This document shows, in pieces, positions 36,701 through 47,541 of a stretch of 64,000 nt of DNA. Every line of letters begins with the position of its first letter. Position 1 is the stretch's first letter. This stretch comes from Sebastes aleutianus (Eukaryota > Chordata > Actinopteri > Perciformes > Sebastidae). Both the position numbers and the translations under genes were made by a program. The notes beneath the pieces were generated by a model. That model was not told the DNA's origin and did no database searches. It worked only from the letters and a program-made list of their open reading frames with translations. Location of the stretch: positions 310,001 to 374,000 of the forward strand of contig CAKAKS010000196.1 of assembly GCA_916700875.1 (NCBI GenBank), read 5' to 3'.

Positions 36701-38871
36701 ACACCAGCTTAAATACGGAGGCTACTTTACAATTGAAGAAAAACAAGGTCTCCACAACTTAAAGGATTTAAAGAACAAAGTAGCATCTGACATGCTGCCT
36801 GCCTGGACTTGAGTGGAAATCAAAACTTAACTACGGCTTTGAGAGCACTTCGTTTGCACTCATCATGTGAATGATGTAACTTGCAAGCTAGGACCACTGA
36901 TTCACCAAACCTGCTTGCTTCCAATAGTAACAAAGTAACGAAGATGTTGACAGAAGTATAAAAACTCAAGCAAAGTACAGATACTCCCAAAAAATACTTA
37001 AGTACTCTACTGATACATATCGATGCATATTCAATACTCATTTTCCACAGTTGATACAAGTGTACCAGCTGCGCTTTCTGCTCTCTTCTCCCCGACAGTG
37101 AAAAAATCTGAAATTTTATGCCCTCAATGTTGTGTCAATTTCCCCCTGTCGTCTTGAAAAATGGTATCGAATATCGATATTGTTCAAGGTATTGTATCGA
37201 AGTTACAAATTCCAGTATTGTGACGACACTAACGTGTAGCGTTCTGTGAAGACCCGCCCCCTACTCTGCCTCTGATTGGCTCTGAGCCTGATGTTCGTCT
37301 TCGCTGAATAGGAGTGAGGGGGAGAAAAAAAAGGCATTTGTGTATGTGTAAACGGCGCCCTGTACTCCTCCCTGAGTGACATCATAACCTTAAAACATAC
37401 CAGTAATTCAAAATGAAGAGAACTAGCGTTTTTTGTCAAGAAGAATGCTGCAGTGCCTGTTACACCTGTCCAGGACATCATCGGCAAAGGTGACCGCTCC
37501 TCCACCTGAAAAAGTTAGGCGCACCAGTGCAACCAATGTAAAAAGTTAGTCTGGAGCCCTGACTCTCTGGTGTAATTCAATACACTCCTGGTTTTGCTGC
37601 TACAGCCCACCATGGTCTGGTATGACCGAGAGCCTATAGTGGCTAATGTTAGCCAACTTTAAATATTCATGTGTAACTAACTTACCGAGTCAGTTCTCTG
37701 TTAACATTGTTTTGGCATGTCACAGATAGACATTTCAATGTTTTTTTATCAATAGAGGTATACACACTGAGACGTTATTGTTGTTTTCTGCTTGTGGTCC
37801 CGTTTTATTCGCTCTCAGTCATGTTGCCTAATGATGATGTCTTTTCTTTTTAAGACTCCGCCTTGGCCAGAGGAATTATGTTTTCAGGGTTGTCAGTACT
37901 AACGTCTTCCCCATTCATCTCAGTAATGCCTCGAGGGAATTTCATTACATTTGGCACAAACATCCACTTGGACCCAAGAATCATTAGATTTTGGCGGTCA
38001 AAGGTCACGGTGACCTCACAAAATACATTTTTGGTCATAACTCAAGAATTCATATGGTAATTTGACTGGTTGGAGGAGGCAAACAACCACGAGGTGGTAA
38101 TTCTAGTTTTTATTTTTGGACAATTATTTAATATGAGCTGACTCAGTAATGTCTGTTGTGGAGCAATGTACGTTTATCTAGAAAGTTAGCTAACCATCAT
38201 AAGCTACTGGTCATACCAGATTGAGTACAGGTATAGCAGCATGTATTGCATTGATCAAGGGTGTGACTTGTTGTTTTGAATTCAACTTTTCATTTTAAAG
38301 TTTGCAAGTTTGTGTCCTCTTTTTTTAAAAGTTACAGTCTCGTGCAGCTGGTTAGCTCAGTCGGTAGAGCGAGCGCACATGTATGGCCAAGGCGTTGTCC
38401 TAGCAGCGGTGGACCCGGGTTCGAATCCGGCCTGTGGTCCTTTCCGCATGTCAATTCTCTCTCTCCCCCTTTCAACACTCTATCCACTGTCCTATCAATA
38501 AAAATGCTTAAAAATGCCCCCAAAAAATAACTTTAAAAAAAAAAAAAAAAAGTTACAGTCTCAAATGTTCTGCAATCATTTTCTATCCCAGCACTAGCCA
38601 GTCTTGTATTCTTGAGCTTTTATACTGAAAATACTTGTGACTTTCATGCTGTTTGTGCCCTCTGTGTCTCTCTCTACCAGGTCCCCAGCGGGACGTCAAA
38701 GCAGGAAAAGACTTCATCTTGGATATGTTTGTCAGTCTCAACCCAAACGAGAAGAAAATCATCTACTCCCACTTCACCTGTGCCACAGACACAGACAACA
38801 TTCGGTTTGTGTTCAGAGCGGTGAAGGACCACATCTTGCAAATCAACCTGGAAGTCTACAACTTGGTTTAA
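24745..38871 (+). CDS. gnaq: G protein alpha subunit, Gq class, complete, 359 aa
   Basis: Coding exons: 24745-24880, 29176-29360, 32849-33003, 33285-33413, 35202-35331, 35821-35974, 38681-38871 (1080 nt; sizes and phases match the seven-exon Gq genes). Gq-alpha binds GTP at the inner plasma membrane and couples receptors to phospholipase C-beta. Seen: palmitoylation cysteines C9/C10, P-loop GTGESGKS (from residue 47), the switch I arginine R183 in DVLRVRVPTT, switch II DVGGQ with Q209, NKID (274-277, the NKxD box), TCATDT, and the C-terminal YNLV that contacts receptors. The MTL...ACC start and YNLV end exclude Gi, Gs and G12. It is called gnaq rather than gna11 because of its neighbours (hnrnpk upstream, a gna14-like gene downstream). 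It is more diverged than expected for Gq, e.g. N222E, D243V, K276I by human numbering. Confidence 0.93.
25100..25885. repeat. Tandemly arranged dispersed repeats in gnaq intron 1
   Basis: The phrase TTTGATTAGTTACTGTAATT and close variants recur at about 25295, 25640 and 25790, each near TGTAATTTAATTAC. A segment CGATTAATCGATTAGTTGTC occurs at about 25591 and 25740. The last two units are about 150-155 bp apart. The start (CAGTGTTGGGAAGGTTA, about 25106) is a common fish repeat terminus. Confidence 0.6.
26715..27165. mobile_element. Dispersed MITE, copy B
   Basis: It shares AAACTAGGCAGCGCTGATCA, CAGCCAATAGGAACGCTCTC and GAAAACAGAGCCATGAGGAG with copies A and C, and ends TACTGCCTACTGAAGCTTTAA near 27163, the inverse of the left end of copy A. 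Non-coding; in gnaq intron 1. Confidence 0.7.
28510..29055 (-). mobile_element. Non-LTR retrotransposon fragment (reverse transcriptase C-terminal part)
   Basis: The minus strand encodes a reverse transcriptase segment with the catalytic-site motif LLFADDVVLLAS, then SKSEAMVL, EFKYLG, LTYGHELWVMTERMRS and RVAGLSFRDRVRSSDI, all standard for fish LINE-type elements. It lacks the endonuclease and the 5' part of the RT, so it is a dead 5'-truncated copy. It lies about 120 bp before gnaq exon 2. Clade not assigned. Confidence 0.85.
30386..30575. repeat. Dispersed repeat with GTGTGTAACATTAGGGGGAT terminus
   Basis: The segment matches the one beginning at about 47542 (TAAAGGAACAGTGTGTAACA, GGGGATCTATTAGCAGAAAT). 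The SINE at 30576-30902 is inserted in it. Confidence 0.65.
30576..30902 (+). mobile_element. SINE-like element (GGCTGCACGGTGGTGCAGTG family)
   Basis: It starts GGGCTGCACGGTGGTGCAGT and carries a pol III box-B-like AGGTTCAAACC. It ends in GGATAATGGATGG. Flanks GAATATCTGTC (30565-30575) and GAATATTTGTC (30903-30913) form an 11-bp target-site duplication with one mismatch. A reverse copy is at 17075-17285. Confidence 0.75.
31945..32426. mobile_element. Dispersed MITE, copy C
   Basis: It shares long blocks with copies A and B (GATCTGGAGTCTGACGTCTC, AAACTAGGCAGCGCTGATCA, GAAAACAGAGCCATGAGGAG) and ends TCTGCCTCCTGCAGGTTTAA at 32426. It lies in gnaq intron 2. Confidence 0.7.
33896..34545. repeat. 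CAAGTC-rich minisatellite in gnaq intron 4
   Basis: About 650 bp of degenerate tandem units built from CAAGTC, commonly AAGTCAAGACTGACAAGTCC (about 20-21 bp). The array keeps open frames on both strands (runs of SQVKTDK and LTSPKSR), a consequence of repeat length and composition rather than coding. Similar single units recur at about 34805-34880, suggesting that a larger element houses the array. Confidence 0.95.
36196..37225. mobile_element. Composite hAT-like element with a nested MITE
   Basis: The outer termini TAGTGTTGTCAAATATATCG and GTGACGACACTA are inverted relatives. Inside at 36467-36680 is a second element with inverted termini GGGGCGGTCACACATCCGC and GCATGTGTGACCGCACC. Open frames here do not resemble known proteins. 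No clear 8-bp outer duplication was found. Confidence 0.55.
37905..38060. repeat. Dispersed repeat, second copy of the 16868-17050 family
   Basis: Same-orientation match to 16868-17050 over GAGGGAATTTCATTACATTTGG-like and GGTCAAAGGTCACGGTGACC-like segments. It lies in gnaq intron 6. Confidence 0.65.
38342..38547 (+). mobile_element. tRNA-derived SINE with 15-bp target-site duplication
   Basis: The head looks like a tRNA: box A (TTAGCTCAGTCGG, about 38351) and box B (GGGTTCGAATCC, about 38417). It has a tRNA-unrelated body and a poly(A) tail. AAAAGTTACAGTCTC flanks it exactly at 38327-38341 and 38548-38562. It lies in gnaq intron 6, about 120 bp before the last exon. It is not a functional tRNA gene. 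Confidence 0.92.
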
Positions 38872-40110
38872 AGCGGTAGTGTTGCTGCTGTAATTCAATC
38901 GGCTTTGTACAGCTGGCAGTCCGGAGAGCTCTGCAGTGATTCAGTTTTGCCTCACACTGCTGCTGAACACTATAATCCACAACAGGAAATTGAGAAGCTA
39001 CAGAGCTTGTCGCCAAATGACTGTACTACTGATGTATTTCAAATTTCCCCGTTAGGCTCTTTGAAAGTGGATGTCTCCAGCTATAATGAAGTGTGTCCTG
39101 ACAATTAAAGTGCTGCCTTAGTGAGCAGTCTATTATAGCATGCACTCTGAAATTTATGGAGCTCTTTTGCGAAACGTTTTTCGAGCAGTAACTGTATAAA
39201 TGCACATGGATGAATTGAGAGGGAAAAAAGTTCTTCAGTGGCCTCAAAAGCCTCCGAGGACTTGTAACGTACCAGGTCTCTCCTTCAGGGAATCTGTGGA
39301 AGTGAGTGTAGACTAACTGCAATGCAGCACCTCACATCACTAACCCAAGTTGGTCATAATTTATTATTTTTTTTTAACTGTTTTAAATACTCTAAACGCT
39401 TAGTCTGTGTCTTGACTTAATGGGAAACGAGTGATAATTAACACTAATGACACATTTACTCGCTATTTGTGCTGATATTCTGTTTGTGTGTAACTCACTT
39501 AGTCGGGTATTATCATTTCCACAACCTCATTTCAAGTTTCATAAGACTTTGTGCACTGGTACGTATTTGTCTGTGATGGCATTATTCCGTCTTAAACCAC
39601 TTTTTGTGAGCACAGCATTCATATATTTTATGTAACACATTATTTTGTCAAAGCTGTAGAATGAAGTGTTCATGCAGTTCAGGGACTATTTGATTTATGT
39701 AGTTTTCTCGCCTAAAAATCATTTGCTAAAATGTCTATAGAGCTTGATGCATATTGTAAATATCACACGGTACATTACTGGTACACATTTTCCACCTTTG
39801 CTCGCGTCAAGGTCAGTGTTGAAAGGCTAACTGCTGAAGAGAGAACGGTTATGTTAAATAATCTCCGAGGTATTAAACTAGTGCATCTTTTTTTTTTCAC
39901 ACGCTGTTCAAGGGTATCAAATGCATGAATAAATAGCTAATGAGAGCATAACCACGGCACTAATGTTTACACAACCCTTTTTCTTCTCGTTAGAAATAAT
40001 TACAGCCTAATCCGAGCGCTTTAATTTATGGTTAGATTTCACTGTCACTGCGATCTCTTAATGCAGTCTTAGTGTTTTTAATGTGATTGGATAAATAAAC
40101 AGACATTTGC
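38872..40110 (+). other. gnaq: gnaq 3' UTR with candidate poly(A) signals
   Basis: No coding follows the TAA at 38869-38871. AATAAA hexamers at about 39927 and 40094-40099 are plausible ends. The stretch is free of recognisable repeats, unlike the flanking introns, which fits an exonic UTR. Confidence 0.5.
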
Positions 40111-41194
40111 TGCTCAGTTTTTTCAGTCTTTGTGTTTACAACCCAGCTCCAGCAGCTCACTGTTTGTTTAGCATTCGAGTTGTTTGTCTTCTTGGCTTCT
40201 CTGTCGGCTCATCTGGAGCGGTGTTGGTCCTGAAATCCTCCCCTGTGATACATCCATCTGGCTGGAGGCTCCAGCAGTGCTTCTGTTAGGGGTCCATAGT
40301 TTTATTGTTGTACACTGGGATATACAGTGTAGCAGAGAACCTCTAGTTTAGCATATGGCACTAGAAAACTCTACATTATTAATAGTTACATTATTTATTC
40401 AGTGTAATACAGGAGTGGCAAATAAACAACATTATAGTATGAAATAATATCAATAAATAGCTGTTGTGTGTAACTTCAAATAGCCTACAGCCTCGCACAG
40501 ATTATAAAACAATGGGCCCCTGGAAACGGACATGTAAAAGGCCCCAACTCCTCCTACATAGGAGCAAGACCCCCAGACTACAGGTGACACAAAATGACCA
40601 AACGAGTACAACCAACATGTGTCTCTTTGTAGTTGTTTTGTGTCTCTTTTTAGTCATTTTGCATCTATTTGTGGTCGGTTGATTGACAAGAAATGTTAAC
40701 ACTTCATACAGAGGTTGATGCCAGTGGGCAACCTCAGGGTCTGAAAAGTGAAGCCAATGCTGAAGTGTCTTAAACTTGCATTCTTTCTAACAGCCAGCAG
40801 GGGGCGACTCCTCTGGTTGCAAAAAGAAGTCTGATTGTATAGAAGTCTATGAGAAAATGAGCAATAACTTAATATATTGTAATTTTAGTCGTATATTGTT
40901 TTTCTTCGTTATTACAAAATATCTTTGAGGAAAATGTTGACATTCCGAACTGCCTCACCTTTTTCCTCTGTCATTATGACTTTGCATTTCCTGCATTATG
41001 TTACCTACCTTACTAGCTTGCTAAATATTTAGCGTCTGTGGCTTCTGACCACTTGAACGCCACGCATACCATGTGCACGACTCACAAGCTCATGAGTTTC
41101 GTTTGAAGTCAGCATACCACAAGAAGGGGGCGTGGTTCATATGGACTCTGCTATTGAGTTGCATGATGGGAAATGCAGGAGCAAGTGTTTTTGG

Positions 41195-42165
41195 ATCTTT
41201 ACCATGGATGTGTTAAGAGAACTGGATACAGCATTGGAGGCGGGGCCCCGTTCATTCCTATGAAAGATGCTCGTCGGCGCATGAAGACAAAATGGCTCGA
41301 CTTCCGCCTGGAAAAGTACCCGGATCTTGGGCACATGGAACATGCGCAGTAGCGTCCGCTCGGTCACATGACTCTGTCACGGGGGTCCCAACGTCACGCT
41401 GTCGTCACGGCTTGCGCTCCAGCCTCGGTCTGGGTCTCATTCACATGAACGAAGGACGGGAAATAACTCTGGATTCAGTTATTAGTGCATTTTACAACTT
41501 TTAGGACCTAATGATTTCAATAAGGGCTATTAGAGCGTTCGTACTGGGGAGTTTAATTACCTAAGAAAAAATTGTCCGCTGAGTTACAGACGTCTCTTTC
41601 CCAGTGTAAGTCTATGGGAAAAAAGTCTTTTTGGGCCCAATGGCATCACTTGACGGACACGGAAGTTGCAGTACCGTCATTTGGCCACTACGAAAATTGG
41701 GATCAACAACTGGAGCTCTTCCTGGGGGCTTGGCTCTACCTAGCTTTGTTTGAGGGCGCGCCAAGCTAGCCATTATGCAAATATGTTACTTGGTGACATC
41801 ACCACGTTACAGAAGAAAAGGCAGAACTTCAAGCAGGCGTTTCAGGCAGTTCAGGAGCAGCGTTTCTGTGGGAGAGAGTAACTAACTTTGGCGTGGACTT
41901 TGGGCTCTGTAACTTTGCAGACCTTTTATATGCAAAAAAATCTTTATCCCGTTTGAATTGCTCCATGAATCACACACATGATGTTTGTCAATTTAAAACA
42001 AATTTTTAAGTCAAGGAAATCGCAGTTTGTTGTCTCAAAAAGTCTTTTTGTGCCCAATGGCATCACGTGACGGACACGGAAGTTGCAGCACCGCCATTTG
42101 GCCACTACGAAAGTTGGCATCAACGACCGGCTCTCTTCCTGAGGGCTTGATCTTTACCCATAGGG
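41195..42165. repeat. Partial copies of the AGGGGACCTATAATGC MITE
   Basis: 41195-41765 is the reverse complement of the interior of the TTAA element at 23160-23700 (GGCGGGGCCCCGTTCATTCC, CGACTTCCGCCTGGAAAAGT). A second piece at about 42040-42150 repeats the 41625-41735 part in direct orientation. Neither has both termini. They fill the spacer between gnaq and the gna14-like exons. Confidence 0.75.
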
Positions 42166-43404
42166 ACTAAAAGTCAAGATATCTTGGCCTCTGCTGCTTC
42201 GAATTTGACGAATACTTTTAATAACTCTTTCTTGTGAGTTCCCCAACTTTATCGAAGTGCAATAAAAAATTGCTGGATTATCCCTTTAATCTCACTTTTA
42301 TGTATTGGTCCATGAATGGAACCATTAGGCATTTAATGTAGACTAAGAGAGATGTTGTAGGTACAATGCACCTGGCTGTTTCCCCTCCTGTACTCCTCCT
42401 CTATATGTTGGGGACAGAGTTTTCCTTTCATGGCCCAGTGGGAGTCCTGAGCAGCTGTAAGCAGATATACAGGAGCCGTCTACAACCGCAGCCTGTCCGC
42501 CCAGAGCACCGCCTCCCCTCAGGAATGTGGAATGCACCTGAACTGGATCCTACACGAGGAAGAGATACACCTGTTCCGGGACATAATAAGTTTCCTTGGC
42601 AGCAGCAGGTCCGAGGAGATAAATAACCATTAACCCATCCATTTCTAAACTAAATCCCTGTCTAGAAGAAGCTGCTCTGTGACTTCACAACAATGGACGA
42701 GTGCTGCCTGCCTGCTGACAGAGTGGAGAAACTGAGAGTTCACAAAGAAATAGAGAGACAACTTCGTCGAGATAAGAGAGACTCTCACAGGGAGCTGAAG
42801 CTGCTACTGTTAGGTGAGAGACAATTATAACTTCCACACGTTTTTATTGCCACCCTAAATTATTGCATATCATTAACTATACCAGATGCTCACCTTCTGA
42901 GACACACACTCACAAATGTATATTAAAATGTGGATAATACCATTTAAATGTAGCTCACAATGTGACTTAATAGGCTGTTATACATTTCATGTTACATTTT
43001 AGGTGAATATAATTTATTTTTTTACCTAAAAAGTGTCTAAGTTGAACACTTTTTAAAAAAATACATTTTTCTTATATTTTCCAGAAATGTGCCTGTAAAG
43101 GTAGAAGTGACTGTGATGTGGATTAATCCAGTTATCACTGTGATTTATGTTAAAATAAAACAGTTGTAGTTGGTTTGTGATGGAGCCTGCATGACTTATA
43201 TTGGAGTTAAAAAGCTGTTACGAAAAAATATTTGATGTATTGGTTAATATATTTTTTTTAAACACAAAACATTTTTAATAACAATACTTTATTTTTTATT
43301 TTTTTAAAGAATTGTGACCACATTATGCAGCCTACTGAGTGGGACATTTTACAACAGAGCTCTGAGCTGATTTTAAACTTAAATTTAAACTTTCACCATC
43401 ATAG

Positions 43405-44081
43405 TAGGGCTACAACTAACAATTATTTTCATTGTTGATTAATCTGTCGATTAATCGATTAGTTGTTTGGTCTATAAAATGTCATAAAATGGTGAGGAAT
43501 GTTGAACAGTGTTTCCCAAAAGCCCAAGATGACGTCATCAAATGTCTTGTTTTGTCCAAAGATATTCAGTTTACTGTCATAGAGGAGTAAAGAAAGCAGA
43601 AAATATTCACATTTAAGAAGCTGGAATCAGAGAATTTAAATTTTGACTCAAATAATTACTCAAACCGATTAATCCATTATCAAAATAGTTGGCAATTACT
43701 TTAATAGTTGACATGATTTATATTGGAGTTCAGAAGCTGTCTTTGTTATTCAAGAGTTAAAAAGATATTTTGTATATTGGCATTTAACAACAATGTTTTG
43801 GTCTATAAAATGTCAGAAAATAGGGGGAAAAAAATAGTTTTTGTGTTTCCCAAAGCCCAAGATGATGTCCTCAAATGTCTTGTTTTGTCCACAACTCAAA
43901 GATATTCAGTTTACTGTCATAGAGGAGTAAAGAAAACAGAAAATATTCACTTTAAAAAGCTGGAATCAAAGAATTTCGATTTTTTTTTTTCTTAAGTGTC
44001 TCAAACCGATTAATCGACGATCAAAATAGTTGGCGATTAATTTAATAGTTGACAACTAATTGATTAATTGTTGCGGCTCTA
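43405..44081. mobile_element. hAT MITE with internal duplication, in intron 1 of the gna14-like fragment
   Basis: It starts TAGGGCTACAACTAACAATT and ends TTGTTGCGGCTCTA. Flanks CATCATAG (43397-43404) and CATCTTAG (44082-44089) form a near-perfect 8-bp duplication. Two diverged copies of a module (GGTCTATAAAATGTCA, CCCAAGATGA, GATATTCAGTTTACTGTCAT) lie at about 43468-43700 and 43800-44060. An 'mRNA-like' open frame here is an artefact. Confidence 0.8.
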
Positions 44082-44751
44082 CATCTTAGTCAGTTTTCCA
44101 ATTTTTTTTAGTTGCAATCTCTGTTGTTTAAAATCCTCTACAACATCCGCTCACCTGTGTCCTGCTGTACAGACTAGAGGCGACTGGTCAAAGCCCCACC
44201 CGCTAAAGTATATTTATTTAGTGGTACTGAGTAACTTAGAAATTCATATAATTCTTCATTAATGCATAAATCCCTCAGTTGCTGCTGTTATTTATCTTTA
44301 TTCTACAAGTTTAGGTCAGTGGCTGGATGGAATAGTTTTAAAATGGTCTGTTAATCGCATTCAGCTTTGTGGATAGCCTCACACTCGCAATGTCAAGTGC
44401 CCGGAGTGTGGGAAAAAACAACAACAGGCATGCTCAAAGAATTTGGCAGTGAAAGCGGATGGCATTAATTTGAAGCCATGTGGAGCTGATTAGGGTGTTG
44501 CCCCGCTGCCATCTAACTGGCTGTTTTCCAAGTGCTGTTGTCCTCATTTGCTCGTAGATGGTGGAAGTTATTTTGTCCTTTTAAAGAAGACAGTAACTGC
44601 GCTCACAATGAGGGATGTGGATTTTCTTCTACAGCACAAATGTCAAAGTCTGCCAGCTGAACAAAAAACGTGAGATTAAACACATCTGTGCCCACCAGCT
44701 ACAGGATATTGTTATTACCCACACCTGCTGGTAATAAATAAACAGATTTAA

Positions 44752-45830
44752 AGGAATACTTCACCCACAAAATAACCATTAGTATATCAGTTACTTCTTG
44801 AAGAAAACCTTTTCTCGCATACCTCCATAGTGGAGGCTGAAAATGGAGTAAATCCTTGATGAATTGAAGTAAATGGAGGCCAAGTTTAACAAAAACTATA
44901 TCAAAACATCTGTTGCATTGGAGCTCAAAGGCACCTGACTTGAGGTGAGTCCACCACTTTGGCCCAGACTGAAATATCTCAAACTTTTGGATGGATCATG
45001 GTCCCCAGACGATGACATTTCTGGTTTTGGCGAAATGTCTTAACAACTATTGAAGTAATTTTTTTCTCTGGAGAACCACTCCCCGTTAAAGGAATACTTC
45101 ACCCACAAAATGACTAAGACTATATCAATTACTCACCACGTGTTACCTTGAATTCTTTTCTCACATGCCTCCGCGGTGAACGGAGAATAAGAAAACGGAG
45201 TAAAACCTTGACGAATTGAAGTAAATGGAGACCAAAACATGTGTTTACACATTCTCAAACAACTCACGCAGTATAATTAAAGTCTTGTTTATTCAGTTGT
45301 ATGCTCACTACTTCCCAAACACATGCATTTTTCTCTAAAATATTTAAAACACTTCGTCCACTACCGTGTCACGCACGGATCTTGCAGCAGTAAGATTTTG
45401 GCGAAAATGCATATGTTTGGGAAGTATACTGAGCATAAGACTGCATAAACAAGACTCGGATTATACTGCAAGAGTTGTGTGAGAGTTTGTTAACGGCTTT
45501 TTGACATAGTTGTTAAATCTGGCCTCTATTTACTTGAATTCTCCTAGACTTTTCTGTTTTTTTGACTCTTTGTTTGCAGTGGAGGCATTTGAGAAAAATA
45601 AAGTTTTTGATATACCGATGGTCATTTTGTGGGTGAGGTATTCCTTAGACGTGGAGTGGTTCTCCAGGCAAAAAGTGGATTGACAATCCGTTCAGTATTT
45701 GTTCAGACATTTCATTAAAACCAGAAATGCCATCGCCTGGGGTTCACCCAAAAGTTAGAGATATTTCAGTCTGGGCCAAAGTGGTGGACTGACCACAAGT
45801 TAGGTGAGACTGAGCTCCAACGCGTTAGGT
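44752..45830. mobile_element. Nested TTAA-type foldback elements (long imperfect palindrome)
   Basis: A complete inner element at about 45090-45645 has inverted termini AGGAATACTTCACCCACAAA and TTTGTGGGTGAGGTATTCCT. It is preceded by TTAA (45086-45089) and followed by TTAG. Outer arms at about 44928-45085 and 45650-45815 are also reverse complements (TTTGGCCCAGACTGAAATAT against ATATTTCAGTCTGGGCCAAA). A partial extra copy of the inner family starts at 44752 after TTAA. No coding. Confidence 0.75.
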
Positions 45831-46597
45831 TGAGCTGACAAACCCAGCAAATACAAAAGTATGTAGATCGATAGATAGCAAGGCTCTGGTATGTGTTTTT
45901 GATTGCACTGTGCCTTTCTAAAAAGTTACAGGTTACCTTCTGCATTCTTCAAATAGTTGGTGAAGCCCTGCTTCATGTGCTGTTGCAGAGACAATAGAGA
46001 CAGAATCTCCAATAATAATGATTCATTGTAAAAACCGTGCAGGCTGTTTTCTTATAGTTTTGTTGCTTTTGTCTGAATTGTGCATATGCAAAATACATTT
46101 AACAGGCAAGTTATAGTGCAGGACATATAAAAAGAGAATAAATGTGTCATTCAGTGCAGCAGAGCCACATTTTGACAACCATGATGATGAGTGAACACCA
46201 GTCATATGAAATATATCACAGCTTCACATGAGGTCTGCTTTTGCTCCCGGAACTATCAAAACAGCCCACTTACAAGAGCTTGACTGTTGGAAACAATGCA
46301 TGAAGGACTTTGTTTAAAGGTCAGCGCTAATTTAAACTTCAACTTGAGTTTGGAGATTGGAATATCCTCCTTTTTTTAAAGGTCAGTGTAATGGTTAACA
46401 TTTTTAGGCGTTTTAGGAGCTTAGCAGGCTCTCTTATCGAGAGTAATTTATAACCAGGCGGCAGGAAGCTGCTGTTTCGCTCAAGGGCACATTGCTGTTG
46501 ATTGACTTGCACGCATCAAACACAGACCTTCAGTGTACCTTTTTTATTAATTCATATTGTGTACGTAGTCTTTTTCTATTTTTTTTTTTTTTTTTTT

Positions 46598-46850
46598 TAG
46601 GGGCTGTCCTCAACCAAAGAAATTCTTAGTCGACTACTCGATTAGTTGATTTAAGCGACAGATCTTTAAAACTGAGTTTCTTCACAAAGAATCACACAAA
46701 AGCATCACTTTAAATCTGTTGTTTGCCAGAGATTTGCTCATAAGTTTCTTTGAAATTAGGTAAAATCAGCATGAAAAAAACATAAAAAAATGACTAATCA
46801 GCTAAAGAAATCTTAAATCTTACTAATCGACTAAGAGGGAGCAGCCTTTA
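46598..46850. mobile_element. hAT-like MITE related to 15207-15410
   Basis: The termini GGGGCTGTCCTCAACCAAAG and CGACTAAGAGGGAGCAGCC are inverted. Internal AGTCGACTACTCGATTAG and ACTAATCGACTAAG match the 15207-15410 element. A T-run precedes it. Confidence 0.6.
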
Positions 46851-47541
46851 TATTTTGGTCCACTGTGTTTTAATCATTTGATGTGTTTGTTCTTCATCGG
46901 TTTTATGTTCTTTAGTGCAAATACATAGAACATAAAACGAGTAAATGAGCGTGTTTTACAATGGGATGTTTTTATAGAAACACATGAAAGGTTGGCAGCT
47001 TGCATACACCTGAAGAAACCAAGTAGATATGCACCCACCCACTCACGTACACATACTCACATCTATAGCCTGGGAAAAAACTATAAAAATCTATGAAATT
47101 TTAACTTATGAAAATTGTCTTGCATTCTTAAGAATACAGCCTTTTTTGTTGTTGTTTTGTTGCCGAAATCCTGTTAAGCTGCAACTGATTGATGTTCAGA
47201 TGATTTTTCTTTTCTTTTTTTTTAGTGCTTGTCCTATTTCTGGCATTGCTTTGATCTTATTCCATTTTTCATCCTTCGGTCTCATTCATCTGGTTTGCCT
47301 AGGGACTGGTGAAAGTGGGAAGAGCACTTTCATCAAACAGATGAGGATCATCCATGGCAACGGATACAGTGAAGTTGACAGGAAAGGTTTCACCCGCCTA
47401 GTGTTTCAGAACATCATCACAGCCATCCAGGCGCTGATCCACGCCATGAAGACTCTACGGATCGACTACATCGATGACCAGAACATTGTGAGGAAAAAAA
47501 AAGACTACCTTCTGTTTTATGTAGCATTCAATAAAGTGTGT

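Larger units (their letters stand above)
42693..47487 (+). pseudogene. Gq-class alpha subunit fragment (gna14-like), exons 1-2 only
   Basis: Exon 1 is 42693-42813 (MDECCLPADR..., 40 codons plus one base, donor GTGAGA). Exon 2 is 47303-47487, exactly 185 nt as in gnaq, with the P-loop GTGESGKS and KQMRIIHG, ending in phase at donor GTGAGG. No frameshift or stop is present. The 41-residue N-terminus with paired cysteines and no MTL prefix resembles GNA14, and the same-strand position just downstream of gnaq matches the human GNAQ-GNA14 order. Exons 3-7 (switch I, switch II, NKxD, C-terminus) cannot be found before wdr5; 47488-50090 holds repeats and UTR. Without them a product cannot hydrolyse GTP or contact receptors. 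Either the gene was cut by a rearrangement, or its remainder lies elsewhere, or the assembly is wrong here. Confidence 0.75.

Noticed and set aside
38342..38430. tRNA gene
   Set aside because: Box A and box B are present but the sequence is the head of a SINE with a poly(A) tail and target duplication; the acceptor stem does not close.
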